Notes under the pieces: generated by a model
The model's input: only the letters and a program-made list of their open reading frames with translations
What the model was told of the DNA's origin: nothing
Database searches by the model: none
Source of the DNA: Clarkia xantiana subsp. parviflora
Lineage: Eukaryota > Streptophyta > Magnoliopsida > Myrtales > Onagraceae
Assembly: GCA_036873135.1 (NCBI GenBank)
Contig: JAPTYO010000005.1
Coordinates: forward strand, 17,690,666 to 17,754,665
Length of the DNA: 64,000 nucleotides
Direction: 5' to 3'
Translations under genes and position numbers: made by a program
Part shown: in pieces, positions 33,283-44,631 of the stretch
Position numbering within the stretch: the first letter of the stretch is position 1
How the letters are laid out: the number at the start of each line of letters is the position of its first letter

Positions 33283-34764
33283 TATTGGATTTTCAGCAAC
33301 ATGACTATCAGGTTCAACTTGATTTGTCTCTGCAGCAACAGTGATTACGTGTGGTAGGGTTTATTCCTCCCACTGGATTTACTATGAAAATGTTTCAATT
33401 ATCATTTACCATGTCATTCACTTGAGTTGCCGGTTCAAATCTCCCACTCGAAGTAAGTGGGACCTGATTGTCAGTGTAGTCTTGCTCTGGTTTGATCAAG
33501 ACTACATCTGTTTGAAACTAACCATGCATTGGAAATTCGTCCTCAAGTGATATAATGTCTCATGTTAGACCTCGGCACCATTTTCCATGTTATAAACAAC
33601 TATTTTCTAAGAGTCGTTAACGTACTCTGTACAAATACGTGTTTAATGCGCAAATTAATGTCGCATGATAATATGATTTAACTCATTATAATTCTTTAGC
33701 TTTTATGACGACGTGTCTTACCGATTTCATTGGAACACGCTTTTACATACATGTGAATCATCTCTCTTAATCCCATAGGGAACGTCTGATAGATTGACTC
33801 TAACATTATGTTTATAAATTGTGCTTCTTGAAGTGTGTCATTTGATTTGAATGCCTAGCCTGACTTATCGTTCAAGGCGTATAGAAGGAAAATCGTTTAA
33901 CCGACTTCATCCTTCTTCGTATGCAAACTTACCTCAGAGATTTTATCCCTTCTCCGAACTGAGCATTTTTTGTGTTCACCTTATGCGTCAGTTGATACTT
34001 TTACAAGTCGTGGTAGCTTTTGAAGCATGCTTCTTACCGATGTAAATGTCATCAATAAGTTTTTTCCGAAGGGATGCAAAATAAAATTCAGCACTTAATC
34101 ATTAAAAACACTTCATCATTAAATTAGTATTTTGAACGATGTGTTCCGTCTTTCGAAGTCCACACGCGTGTGGCGCTATTTACATAAGTTTAACCCATGG
34201 TTAAATCGCTTCATTTTTTAATTTAATTCAATTTAATCCAATCGGTTTCGCACATGATTATCATTACTGATTATTTCATTCAATGGAGTACTAATAATAA
34301 AGAAAAAGTTATAATCGATTCATTCTTAGAGCTACGCAATCGATGGATTTTAATGGCATTTTGATTTTACTCAAAGAATTAGATGAAGGAGAAGATGTAT
34401 GGATTTGTTTGATTCGGCCATTCCAAACAGCCTTTATACTTCGGTTTAATTACATTTCAGATCGATCCCGTTTAACCGAGTCGATTAAACTTGATAAGTA
34501 TATCGCATTTCGAATCGAATGGTAACTACTTTATTCAATAAACCCGAAACATTATCAACCAAAATTCAAACATAAAATTGAACAATAGTAAATCATACAT
34601 AAAAAATACTAGGGTCTCAGATCTCAAACTTGAAGCAATCACGAAGAAGAATGACGGACAGGTTGTCATAACCACGTTCAACAGCTTATATGAAAAGAAA
34701 TTCACATGTGAATTGTATCAGATGACTTGCGTCAATAAATCGTTTTACGTTTTATATATGTGGT
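33283..34764 (-). other. E region where protease and integrase are expected; not recognisable
   Basis: Position calls for copia protease and integrase. I find no convincing HHCC or DDE motifs. It is AT-rich with many stops. Deletion, replacement or deep decay are all possible. Confidence 0.4.
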
Positions 34765-35447
34765 AAACGAGTCGTACCTTGAAGGTAAAGTTATCATGGT
34801 TGTTATCGCACCGGGTCATCATTTAGACCTTCTGTTGCCGGGGGTTGCCAAGCTTTTCAGCATACCAATGAATCTGTCATCGGATGCTTCGGGTTCTTTC
34901 AGAAAGTTTCCTTCTTTATCATCCGCTTCGAATAGGTCTATTGTCGTCTTAATCGATGATATCAGACACGTGAGCCGTTTTTCGTCGACAAACCATAAAA
35001 GAGGAAACATCCTCATTACTTTCAAAGCCCTTGTCCAGACGTCTAACTCGTCAGCGGGATCATGAATAGCTATTACACCGTCATCACTGCATAGAATACT
35101 GTAGTAATCTGCCATTAAGGCTCTTGCTTCAACGGCCTTACCTTTACCGTAGCGAAGGTATATGGCACGCCAAAGATGCAATGAGCTGAGTTGTATAAAC
35201 TCTCATTCTACTTCAGTTGACAGCTGCGATGAATTAACTCTCGTGCACTATGATCCTTACTCAACCTTTTCTTGCTGTTGCTCTCATGCGGGTTCCCATA
35301 TTCATCCTACCTCATCCTTTTCGCATTCAGATTAACTTGATCATCAGGATCCGCAGCGATCAGGAGCTCCATAACATTATATCTCCATGCATCATAATCC
35401 GTGCCGTCCAGATTGTGAGGTTCATAGAACTGTACCGCTTCAGCCAT
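34765..35447 (-). pseudogene. E copia gag (broken)
   Basis: Start MAEAVQFYEPHNLDGTDYDAW at 35447, with WRYNVMELLIAAD, the tryptophan-containing N-terminal pattern of copia Gag. Stops follow near 35310 and 35220. It continues in another frame as LWRAIYLRYGKG...LDVWTRALKVM to about 34819. No CCHC knuckle seen. This would be the capsid protein. Confidence 0.7.
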
Positions 35448-37484
35448 GAAAACTAACACATTGATAATCATGCAAAATCAAGGAGACAAAAACATTTCGA
35501 GAAAGAATTGCATACATCAGATATATATTAAGATAGAATGCGACAAGTAACGATTCCTCTGTCATCTAAACCAACTGACCACCACTAAACCAATGGAAGA
35601 TGACTGTGAAATAGTTCACATTACCGTCGTCTTCAATCCAATAGGTCAGTCTATTAAAACGGTTTTAATTGCAAATTAACGAAACGATAATTTTAAAACA
35701 AGCATACCCGATCTTGGCTTTCCCAAGGCCCTTTTTATTTTGAAAAATTATTACTATGAATTTACTCATGCATATACAATTCTACCATTCATGTAAATCA
35801 TCATACGCAAGTAACATTCATCACACAAACCACACACATGCTTACGCGTCATGCGTCTAATGTTCCGAGGTACTCATGCATGCATACATATTTCTACATC
35901 CAAGTAAATTATGAAACTTCCACGTCAATCATACATATTCGGCGACTAGTTTTCAATTTTAAAAATATTTTACACATTAGGGGCTGATTTGCAATTCATG
36001 CTTATATTCATTTACGCATCATTCCTAACATGAATCCTAGGCAATTTCAACCATAACAACATGTCTATCCTAGTGCGCATACCATATATTTAACCTGGGC
36101 TCTGCCCCCGACATGCAATGTCCAACTAGCTTGACTCAGTCAAGACGACAATTCTAATCATGCATAAATATATATCGAATAATAAACAATTGCAATTCAG
36201 CCCACTAATTAATTCAGTCCCAAAAACATGTATCTCCGAGATCTAACCCCATAATCGAAACAAGGCATTAATGTTTAATTGTTATGTGAATAATAATAAA
36301 CCCTTCATCACTGTGTAGGCCATTTATGGTTTAAAACATTTGGATTTTAAAACTTGACCTCCCTATTTTATATAATTGACTTGAATTCAATTTTGAAAAA
36401 TTCGGTTCGGTTCAGTCAATTTCGGTCAGGTTCGGTTAGGTTCGGTCTAGAAAGTCCGGTTCAGTAAAATCCGGTTCGGTCCGGTTTTATTTTCAAAATC
36501 AAGTTCGGTCCGAACCTGTCCAATAAAATAGGGTTCGGCTCGGTTCAACACTCAAAATCGGTTTGGTTAGATCCACTTAGTTTCCCCGGTCCGACCCGAC
36601 CCGACAAGGTCGAACCAATTAAGAAAACTCGGTTCGGTTTAAGCGTCCAGGTTTAATATATTGGACCGGCCCATTAAATCCATAGGGTTTGGGCCGATAT
36701 GTTTACTTGTGGGCTAAGTAGGGTTTGATGTCCACTAAAAACTTAACTTAGCCACCAAGTAACATTAATTATATAAAAATAATTTCCAATATTAAATATA
36801 TACACATATATTCGGCCAATATTAAACATATATATATTTATTGCCAAGATTCTATCTTTAAGACAAAATCAATCAACAATATATATACATATATATTTAT
36901 ATATGTAAATTTCGATTTATATATATAGATATATATTTTATTTATTGTCCATATCTTTAATAGGGTAACATATATAATGACAACATATTTTCTCAATCTT
37001 TTAGGCAACTAAATATATCAATAATATCTTTAACCCTATTAATTATCTAGATATATTGATAGTTATATATATTTCAATATATTAATGTGAAACGATCCTT
37101 TTGTTTCCAATTATAGGTATATTATTACCTAGAATAAAAATAAAAATCTGGTAAACAATATCTATAAAAAATTCGGCCGAATTTTTCAACCTTGGTGCCT
37201 AAGAAATAAAAAATATTACCTTCTGATTTGCTTAGGGTTTCAGCCAAAAACACATTTGGAAACAAGTGGTCAAATTTTAATATCAAATTTCAATAAGATC
37301 TGCAATCCAATGTTCGATTTCGATTAAAAAAAAAATGTTTTTTTCGAAGATCATGAACATCAAATTTTCTTAAGAACATCATGAAAATTTCGGACCATTA
37401 ACAATAGAAAAATTATTCTTTAAAATTTTCTGCCAAAATAATAATTTTCAAGAACTTCAATTTATCAAAATCATGAAATCCTAG
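35448..37484 (-). other. E leader between primer-binding site and gag
   Basis: About 2 kb, AT-rich, non-coding. 35460-37160 matches the leader of copia element H (62240-63890). Contains a (TTCGG)-rich tract at 36401-36640 and TA-rich stretches at 36770-37080. It is cut off from the primer-binding site by D. Confidence 0.8.
36401..36640. repeat. TTCGG/CGGTT-rich low-complexity tract in the E leader
   Basis: Irregular repeats of TTCGGTTCGGTT with TTCGGTCCGG variants. A matching tract lies at 63199-63450 in H, so it belongs to the copia family rather than being a separate insertion. Confidence 0.8.
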
Positions 37485-38197
37485 TGTTAGGTTATAAGGT
37501 CTGAGTCAACGGATCGCTAACTTAGAGCTTATCTCCCACTAATGTGATGTCGGGTTATGTGCTCCTCGGGGTCTTTCGTACCGTTTCCTACTCTTCCGCT
37601 TCCTTGTCTCTCTGCTCCTTGCTACCCTGCAAGAGGGGCAGTATCAAGCACGGAGGGGGGTGGTGCTTGATGAACCCTCTCTGATGCTTAAGTCAGAATA
37701 CTTCTAGAGAGCCAAAATGAAGAGAGAAGCCAGAGCTAAAAATGTGCAAGTAATCCAGATGATCAAATGAATGGTTGTATTTATAGGCAACGGTGTCATT
37801 AAGGTGACTTAATTACATCGTTAACCTTTAAACACAATTAATTATTCCTTGATCACATAATTTAAACCTTAAAGCATGGAGAGGTTGGCGGAAATAATAT
37901 AAGTGTGGGAGTCGGGAAACGGTGTCAGGGCCCTTGGGGGCGGAGAGAAAATCCGACCCCTAAGGGTAGGGGTTGGGTGTGGCCACCCAACCCCTACCTA
38001 GGGGAGATCGGGTGTGGCCACCTGATCTCACCTAGGTGAGTTCGACGCGTGGCCCAGACGAGTATTTTTGCCTCGTCCGGACCGTTGGTGTTTCGGCGGG
38101 GTGTTCGGGTCAAAGTTTAGATTTACAATCATTAACGGGATGATAAAAATAAAACGATTTGGAAGTCAACGGGTTCAAATTGGGCGTATATCCATCA
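37485..38197 (-). repeat. 3' LTR of D
   Basis: 713 bp; minus-strand orientation shown by ...GTATATCCATCA at 38197. Matches 43247-44003 but has one fewer 34-bp palindrome unit. Hairpin CAAGCAC...GTGCTTG at 37645-37669. Confidence 0.93.
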
Positions 38198-38239
38198 CAT
38201 GCCCCCGAGTCAACCAATGGCCTGACCCTTGATTGACTC
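38198..38239 (-). promoter_or_regulatory. Polypurine tract region with hairpin (D)
   Basis: Minus strand GAGTCAATCAA...TTGGTTGACTC then CGGGGGCATG beside the 3' LTR. Confidence 0.65.
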
Positions 38240-39712
38240 TATTTTAGGATGGTATGACACGCGCAATTTGAAGCCGGAATTTTACCTTTTGTCGGAATCC
38301 TTACTTACCATGGGTGTGTGTCTCTGACTCTGCCCCCTGACTTATAAGATAGAGGAATTGCAAACGTCAGAATAGCACGGACACGTGTCCAAGCACGTGT
38401 CCGTCTGAGATGGAAATAATAAATCCAATACTGTCACGAGCTTATACTCGGAAAATATACGCATGTGTGGGGATGCAACATGAATATGGTTAAGTGAGTC
38501 CATGCTTCAATTTCATGACGGGGTAAGCCTATGTGGGGAAAAATTTCGATTTTGGTCCAAAAAATTTTCTAAGTATAGGATACTAAAAAATATTCCTATA
38601 GGATGTTAACTAGGATAGTAATACTCCTAACCTTAGTTAAAAAAGGAGAAGATAGTAGTTTTCTATCTAAGCCCTTGGATCTCCTTTTAATTGAAGGATG
38701 GTTGAGATTACGTCAAGGGAGAAAATTTTGCACACCAAGGGAGGGGTCCGGCTGAAATTCCAGCAAAGGCCAAAATTCCGGCCAGCCGTGCGGTGGTTAG
38801 CGGACGGAGGCAGCGATGCGACTCCGAGAGGTGGGCGGACGGGAGAGGCGTAGGAGGGCGGGGGTGTTCAGTTGCAGGCTCTGGTGCACGGCGGACTTCC
38901 AGGCAAAGGCTCCGGGCGGCGACGATATCGCTGCCAGCGGAGGGGGGGTCAGGTCCAGCTGAGACGGGCGACGGCGAGGTCCTGCGACGGGGACTGGCAG
39001 AGGGACTCCAGCGACGGACATCCGCGACTGCGACGAGGGCTCCGGGGCGAGACGAAGCACGGCGGCGGCGAGGGCGGAGCGTCCAGCGACATCTCCGGCG
39101 AGCTCCGGCGGAGTTGAGGTGTTCGAGGGCAGCTCCGGCGCAGCTCAGATGGTGGTGGGCCTAAAACTCCGGCGACGACCGAGCTCAAATTCCGGACCCG
39201 TTTATCACATCGGGTCGGGTTTTCCGAAGGTCCAATCTTTTTCCTTTCGTTTTCCATATGAAATGTCGATACTTGGATTGCCGATTTTTGATTGCCCATG
39301 TTTGATTGCCGATGTTTGAATTGTCGATTTTTGCTTGAATACGTGATTGTCGTAGGTAGTTGTTGATTTGGGAAGTATTTTTTGCCGTTTTAACTATTCC
39401 CGCTTGAATTTGACGTTGTGATGTCATTTGCATGTTGATTTTCGTTGAGGGGCATAAGTGTAATTTTGCTCGAAAATCGGTTTTTTGATCCGAGTAAAAT
39501 TGCCCGATTTCGTCGTCGTAGTGTCCTTAGCGTGTATTCGTTACTTTCGTTGGGTGCCGTTGAGTTTTTGGTCGTTGCTTGCCGGGTGCCGGGGTATGCC
39601 CGGATTTTTCGGAGATCTTCTTATCTTAACACCCGTCATGCTATGACAAGTGTTGTACTCGTGGTGGTGCCCCCGTACACAAACTTGGCAGAGGCGCTAC
39701 ATCCTTCGAAGG
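38240..39712 (+). other. Upstream region, GC-rich leader and first intron of the D extra gene
   Basis: 38240-38750 is the conserved non-coding block (ATTTCGATTTTGGTCC, ACCTTAGTTAAAAAAGGAG). 38760-39215 is a GC-rich leader with GGCGACG and CCGGCGA words, ending at a donor-like CCGAAG|GTCCAATC near 39227. 39228 to about 39645 is the probable intron. I see no clear AAACCCTA/TATA pair here, unlike A, B and C. Confidence 0.5.
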
Positions 39713-42143
39713 ATGAGTAAGTTTTTCTTTCCCTCTATTCGTCGCGTTATTTTCTTTCCTGGCGTTAGTTCGGAGTCGGATTCTAAGTCGGATACTAAGT
39801 TAGGGTATTGGTCGGAGCCTGATTCGAGCTTGGAATTTCTCACTGCCTTTCATTTAGGTCTCGCTACCTTGTCGGAGAACCATTTGACTAGGTTCGACTA
39901 TAATGAGCATGTCACCTTAGGCGAAATTTGTCCTTTAGACGAGCCTTTGTACCCCTTCCTCCCTTCTTTGGGAAACACTCGCAGGACAGTGACAGAGCCT
40001 CCTAGGGGGAAGGTTGTCGTCTATCCTTCCCAGATTCGGTTTGGGTTACGCCTGCCCTATTGTGACGAGCTCGTAGAGCTGAGTAGATTCTTTAGGATCT
40101 CCCCGGTGAACCTTGCCCCCAGCACTATTCGCGTCTGGGTGGGTTTCCGGGTGCTATGTCAGTGGTACTCCTGGAAGTACTCCTTGGTCTTGTTCTGGTG
40201 CTTCTTCCGATTTCAGTATCAGAAGAAGGTAGGCTTCGCGAGTTTCGTGACTCGCTATCCTTCCCTCAATGATTCCCGATTTGCTGATTTCGGGTTGAGC
40301 GGGGTTGAGTGGAATTCTTCTCTTCGTTTCGTGGCTCGGAGCGATAATTCGGCGAGCCATTGGGCCAAACACTACTTCTTTATCACGGATCGATACGTTA
40401 CCTGGTCGGTTCTGGATGAGGACCGATCGGACGGCTGGCCTGCCTTTGGGGAGTTCCCTTCTGTGGACTTGGAGACCATGAAGACTATCTACGAGAGCCA
40501 TAAGACCCAGTCCTACTGCCCTGTGTCCTTGGTGACCGAGACAGACCTCTATGAGGCAGGGATTAGTTTGACTCCTCTCTCCGGGGATTCGGTATGTTAC
40601 TTAGTCTTCTCATCTATATTTATTTTCTGTTTTTCCCTTGTAGGTTGGTTTCACGGGAAAACGTATAACGTGCAGGCAGCGCCAGTTGACTTGAGCAAGA
40701 GGAGGGCTCCCTCCAGCTCTACTCCGAAGAAGTCCCCTATGCCTGGGAAGACTGCTGGGGCCTCTGGTATACTTCTTTCTTTCTCCTCTTATGGTATACT
40801 TGTGTTTTTTCTCATGTTTTTTTTCCTTGTGTTGTTAGGGCACTCTCCCTTGGTGACCGAGAGAGTCATCTCTGTGGGCAAGGGCTCTGGACCTTCTAAG
40901 TCCAAGTCACGGAGGTCCGACTCTGAGGCCGGGGCCTCCGCTGTCAAGAAGAAGAAGGCTGCAGATCCTCCTCCCCCTGGTGTTCGTCCCCCGACCCTGT
41001 CTCGCGACAAAGAGATAGTGGTCGAAGAGGCGCCTTCCCGGGTTGATAAAGGGAAGTGGCCTGTTGGCGATGGTGGGGTGGTCACTGATTCTCCATCTCC
41101 TGCCCCCCAGCCGAGGGCACGGTCTTCAGGTTCGTTTATTCTTTATGTCATTGATGCTTCTATGCTTGTGTTTTTCTTTACTTTGCTTTCTTTGCATAGG
41201 TGGGCCTCCGACTTTGAGTCGAAAGCACTTTGTGCGCCTCACTGACGAGGATATTGTGGGAGCTGAGTGGACTCCCTTTGCTGGATTGAAGGAGTTCCAC
41301 TTTGACAGCGGTTCCTCCTTGGGCACCCCGGAGGTTGGCATTCGGGTACTTCGCGGTGCCATCGCTCCCGGTGATCGTGCTCCTCAGCCCAAGTCCCCTA
41401 AGGAGACACGGCGCTTCATCCAGGGGGTGTTATCCCGCTATGTCCCTGTTAGTGGTGTTTCTCTTCCTTTTCTATTTTCATCTGATTGCTTTCTAAGTCA
41501 TTTACCCCTTGTTGATTTTTCAGGGTATGCCCGACATGGTGAATATGTCGTCTCTTGCGCTTGAGCTGTCAGATGAGAAGAAGGCCTTTGAGGATAACCA
41601 GGTATCCTTGAAGGCAGAGCTTGCCACTGCCGCTGAGAAGGGTCGCCTGTCTGACTTGCAGATGCATGAGCTTAGGGGCCAGGTGGCTCTACTTGAGACT
41701 ACCATGGGTGGTTTGCGCCGTGAGGCTGATGTTGCATCGTCACTCCATGCTGAGGAGTTGACGAAGCTTGAGGCGAGATCCTCGGCAGAGGAGAGAGATG
41801 TTGCAGTAGCTGAGAATAAAGCTTCCCTGCCTTTGCTGCTGATTACAGCGTTCGGTTGAACCAGGAGATGAACCAGTTCGGGGAGTACCTCGTCGATCAC
41901 ATCTTCCGTATTGATCCCCAGTTTCCCGTCAATGATCTGGGTGACTTTGGGACATATGCTGCTGGCTATATGGCCGTTTTTAGGGGTCAAGCTGCCGTTG
42001 CTGATGAGCCTGCCCCTGGACAGGTGGATGCTATACCCGTGGATGTTGATAGTTCAGGCTCTTCCTCATCTTCTTTGAGCTCTATTAGTGGTTCTTCCTC
42101 AGAGGGTCAGGACCGTGAGGACTCTCCAGCAGGTTCTGGTTGA
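39713..42143 (+). pseudogene. Extra gene of D (Transposase_28-like, coiled coil), nearly intact
   Basis: Best copy of the gene. It starts MSKFFFPSIRR, with conserved coding also just upstream (SWWCPRTQTWQRRYILRR). The core (about 39830-40590) includes QIRFGLRLPYCDELVELSRFF and HYFFITDRYVTW. A 52-nt pyrimidine-rich gap (40592-40643) precedes GWFHGKTYNVQ. Three clean GT-AG introns follow: 40767-40838 (72 nt), 41130-41199 (70 nt) and 41458-41523 (66 nt), each restoring the frame. The last exon is a coiled coil (MSSLALELSDEKK..., about 41545-41800), then FGEYLVDHIFRIDPQFP and a Ser/Glu/Asp tail. One frameshift near 41826 breaks it. No known function; perhaps DNA- or chromatin-related given the basic and coiled-coil parts (inference). 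Confidence 0.8.
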
Positions 42144-42424
42144 TATGTTGATATCTCTTTATCCTTGTACATATGATTTTACCTTTCTTCCCCTTTAATG
42201 GGTTGAGTGTTTCTCCCCTTGATGGGTCGAGTTCATTTTGGGATTGCTATACTTGGGATGTTTTCTTGCTTTCCTTCTTTGCATGGTTATGTTGGCAGTG
42301 TGTGGAACACTTGCCTTTGATTGTGGTATGCATGGTAGGGTGAGTTGTTACTTTTGATGGTTACTTCATATGCTTCTGTATATATTCATTTGATCATGGA
42401 CTCTTCCTTTCCTTGTGCTTCCTA
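42144..42424. other. D spacer and deletion junction
   Basis: Read on the minus strand, gag homology stops near 42425 (about residue 205 in the C numbering). From about 42410 the sequence matches the stretch after the hairpin repeats of F (GAGTCCATGATCAAATG against GAAGTCCATGACCAAAGG). The junction is in AGGATACGCTTATAGG. Confidence 0.65.
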
Positions 42425-43195
42425 TAAGCGTATCCTTGATATCCCTGTTGGGGTACTTGGTAGAATTCCTGCCTCCTTGGAGGTCTTGCCTGTCTATCTA
42501 CCCCCAGCGGGGTGTATGCCCTGGCATCCTGCTGTGGCCGTTGCTGCCTTGGAGGCACAAACTGCTGCCTTCCCTCTGGGGGTGACCTTTGGTCATCTCT
42601 CCTTTGTTCTTCCCGCTGCCCTGTTGGAGGGTGCGAGTAGTGCTCATTCTCATGGCCTTGTTCTTCCTCAGGGAGTCGTTCTTCCTGCTGAACCTCTTCT
42701 TATTCATACTCGTGTCGCCTTCCTTACCTGTTCCTCAAGGTTTCCCTATAGGCCAGTAGCTCGTCTAGAGCGTTCATCAGTCCTGGAGTCACTGTCTGTG
42801 CTCCATGTGAATGCATTGGCCTTGTATAGGTAGTGTGAGCCCAGTTGTTCCTTTGAGTCGGCATTCAATATGGATACTCCTGAGGCTGCGCCTCGTAGTA
42901 GTACCCCTGCGGAGGTGCCGTGTTCTGAGATGGCATTCTTGGTTGCCCCCCCCCCCCCCCCCCATCCTTGTGGCCTTCTAGCCAGTGGTGTTGAAGCTGT
43001 AGAAGACTCTGTCCCAGCTGGGCGTGAGGGTCCTCCTCCCTGATTGTTAGGATTGGGTGCTTCTGGGGCTACTTGAGGTTCAGGATGTGCAGGCCTTTTC
43101 TCTAGGTTAGGCTGCCTTGCTGGAGGCATAGGTTGTGTCTCCTGCCTATGGCCCCCAGGTGGGCGATTCTCTCTGGATGGTAGGCTATTCGCCAT
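42425..43195 (-). pseudogene. D gag N-terminal remnant
   Basis: Starts MANSLPSRENRPPGG, like the C protein, and keeps the Pro/Gln-rich region (GGGPSRPAGTESSTASTP). A run of about 17 G at 42947-42963 shifts the frame. The fragment ends before the capsid domain. Confidence 0.85.
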
Positions 43196-43235
43196 AGCTC
43201 TCGTGATTGCCAGACTTTTTGTTCGAAAACCGCAG

Positions 43236-43244
43236 ACGGCGCCA
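43236..43244 (-). other. Primer-binding site of D
   Basis: Minus strand TGGCGCCGT two bases from the LTR. Confidence 0.8.
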
Positions 43245-43246
43245 AG

Positions 43247-44003
43247 TGTTAGATTATAAGGTCTAAGTCAACGAATCGCTAACTTAGAGCTTATCTCCCA
43301 CTAATGTGATGTCGGGTTACGTGCTCCTCGGGGTCTTTCGTACCGTTTCCTACTCTTCCGCTTCCTTGTCTCTCTGCTCCTTGCTACCCTGCAAGAGGGG
43401 CAGTATCAAGCACGGAGGGGGAGGGGGGTGCTTGATGAACCCTCTCTGATGCTTAAGTCAGAATACTTCTAGAGAGATAAAATGTAGAGAGAAGCCAGAG
43501 CTAAAAATGTGCAAGTAATCCATATGATCAAATGAATGGTGGAAGGGTTGTATTTATAGGCAACGGTGTCATTAAGGAGACTTAATGACATCGTTAACCT
43601 TTAAACACAATTAATTAGTCCTTGATCACATAATTAAAACCTTAAAGCATGGAGAGGTTGGCGGAAATAATCTAAGTGTGGGAGTCGGGAAACGGTGCCA
43701 GGGCCCTTGGGGGCGGAGAGAAAATCCGACCCCTAAGGGTAGGGGTTGGGTGTGGCCACCCAACCCCTCCCTAGGGGAGATGGGTTGGCCAACCTGATCT
43801 CCCCTAGGGGAGATCGGGTGTGGCCACCCGATCTCACCTAGGTGAGTTCGACGCGTTACCCGGACGAGTATTTTTGCCTCGTCCGGACTGTTGGTGTTTC
43901 GGCGAGGTGTTCGGGTCAAAGTTTCGATTTACAATCATTAACGGGGTGATAAAAATAAAATGATTCGGAAGTCAACGGTTTCAAATTGGGCGTATATCCA
44001 TCA
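43247..44003 (-). repeat. 5' LTR of D
   Basis: 757 bp, matching 37485-38197 plus one extra 34-bp palindrome unit (about 43765-43800) and small indels. TATA and pre-TATA inverted repeat near 43550-43600. Confidence 0.93.
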
Positions 44004-44014
44004 CCTAACACAGA

Positions 44015-44025
44015 CTCTGATACCA
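44015..44025 (-). other. Primer-binding site of E
   Basis: Minus strand TGGTATCAGAG, the usual plant copia site complementary to initiator Met tRNA, one base after the LTR. Confidence 0.9.
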
Positions 44026-44026
44026 C

Positions 44027-44631
44027 TGTTAGATTACAGGGAGTAATCACTACGGATACTATAAACATGGTACATGCTAGTAATCAATATTACGCAGCGG
44101 AAGATTCGCACATACCTCAGACGTAATCCGTAGCCCCAAGATCTTGCAACAAGGAGTTGACGGTCCTCCGGTCGGCACCCGTAGAGGTTCTTGTTAAGGA
44201 ATCCCTACGTGGTATAGTCTCCACAGCAAAGCCTCTGATCGATTCTTGGCAGGGACAGATCTTCGGAGTGTTTGCTCGAAAGTAAATTGGCACACCCTTG
44301 GTGTTGGATGTGGTTCGGTCAAACTATGTGTGTTATGAGGGAGAGGGTTTTCTCTTAAATCATCACAAGGGAGGCATTATGATTAACTCTAATAAAACCC
44401 CTAACACTCCATATATATATATAGGAGGAGCAACGTGGACAAAAGTCCACTTTGCCCCCCACATAGTTCGGCCAGCCACTATAGTATAAAAGAGGCCCAA
44501 TTTTGGGCCTCTCATGTCAATTGAGATTTGGGTCTGACCCAATGTCCTAATGTGACATTTACCCAATGGTCTTAGGTACCATATACATATAATGGGCTTC
44601 CATTTACGGCACCCATCACCATATGCTTACA
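44027..44631 (-). repeat. 5' LTR of E
   Basis: 605 bp, minus orientation. Contains a TATATATATATGG TATA-like box near 44410-44425. Matches 29757-30317. Confidence 0.9.

Larger units (their letters stand above)
37485..44003 (-). mobile_element. Element D: internally deleted non-autonomous Ty3/gypsy element inside E
   Basis: Minus strand. 5' LTR 43247-44003, primer-binding site 43236-43244, gag N-terminus only (43195 to about 42425), then directly the spacer that follows the hairpin repeats in F, then the extra gene (plus strand, 39713-42143), polypurine tract and 3' LTR 37485-38197. TSD cctag (37480-37484)/cctaa (44004-44008). Capsid, protease, gag' and hairpin repeats are all missing, yet the element has two LTRs and a TSD. 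Confidence 0.92.
29757..44631 (-). mobile_element. Element E: Ty1/copia element (minus strand), split by D
   Basis: 5' LTR 44027-44631, initiator-Met primer-binding site at 44015-44025, long leader, gag about 35447-34765, reverse transcriptase/RNase H about 33282-31458, 3' LTR 29757-30317. TSD ggttt (29752-29756)/ggttc (44632-44636). The order on the minus strand is that of copia elements. The integrase region is not recognisable and coding parts contain stops, so it is inactive. Inserted in the 3' LTR of B. Confidence 0.92.

Noticed and set aside
33283..34764. Copia integrase in E
   Set aside because: Expected by position, but I could not find HHCC or DDE motifs in any minus-strand frame with confidence.
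38793..39299. GC-rich ORFs in the D leader as a host gene
   Set aside because: Overlapping ORFs on both strands, no recognisable domain, and the same position as the leader in the other copies.
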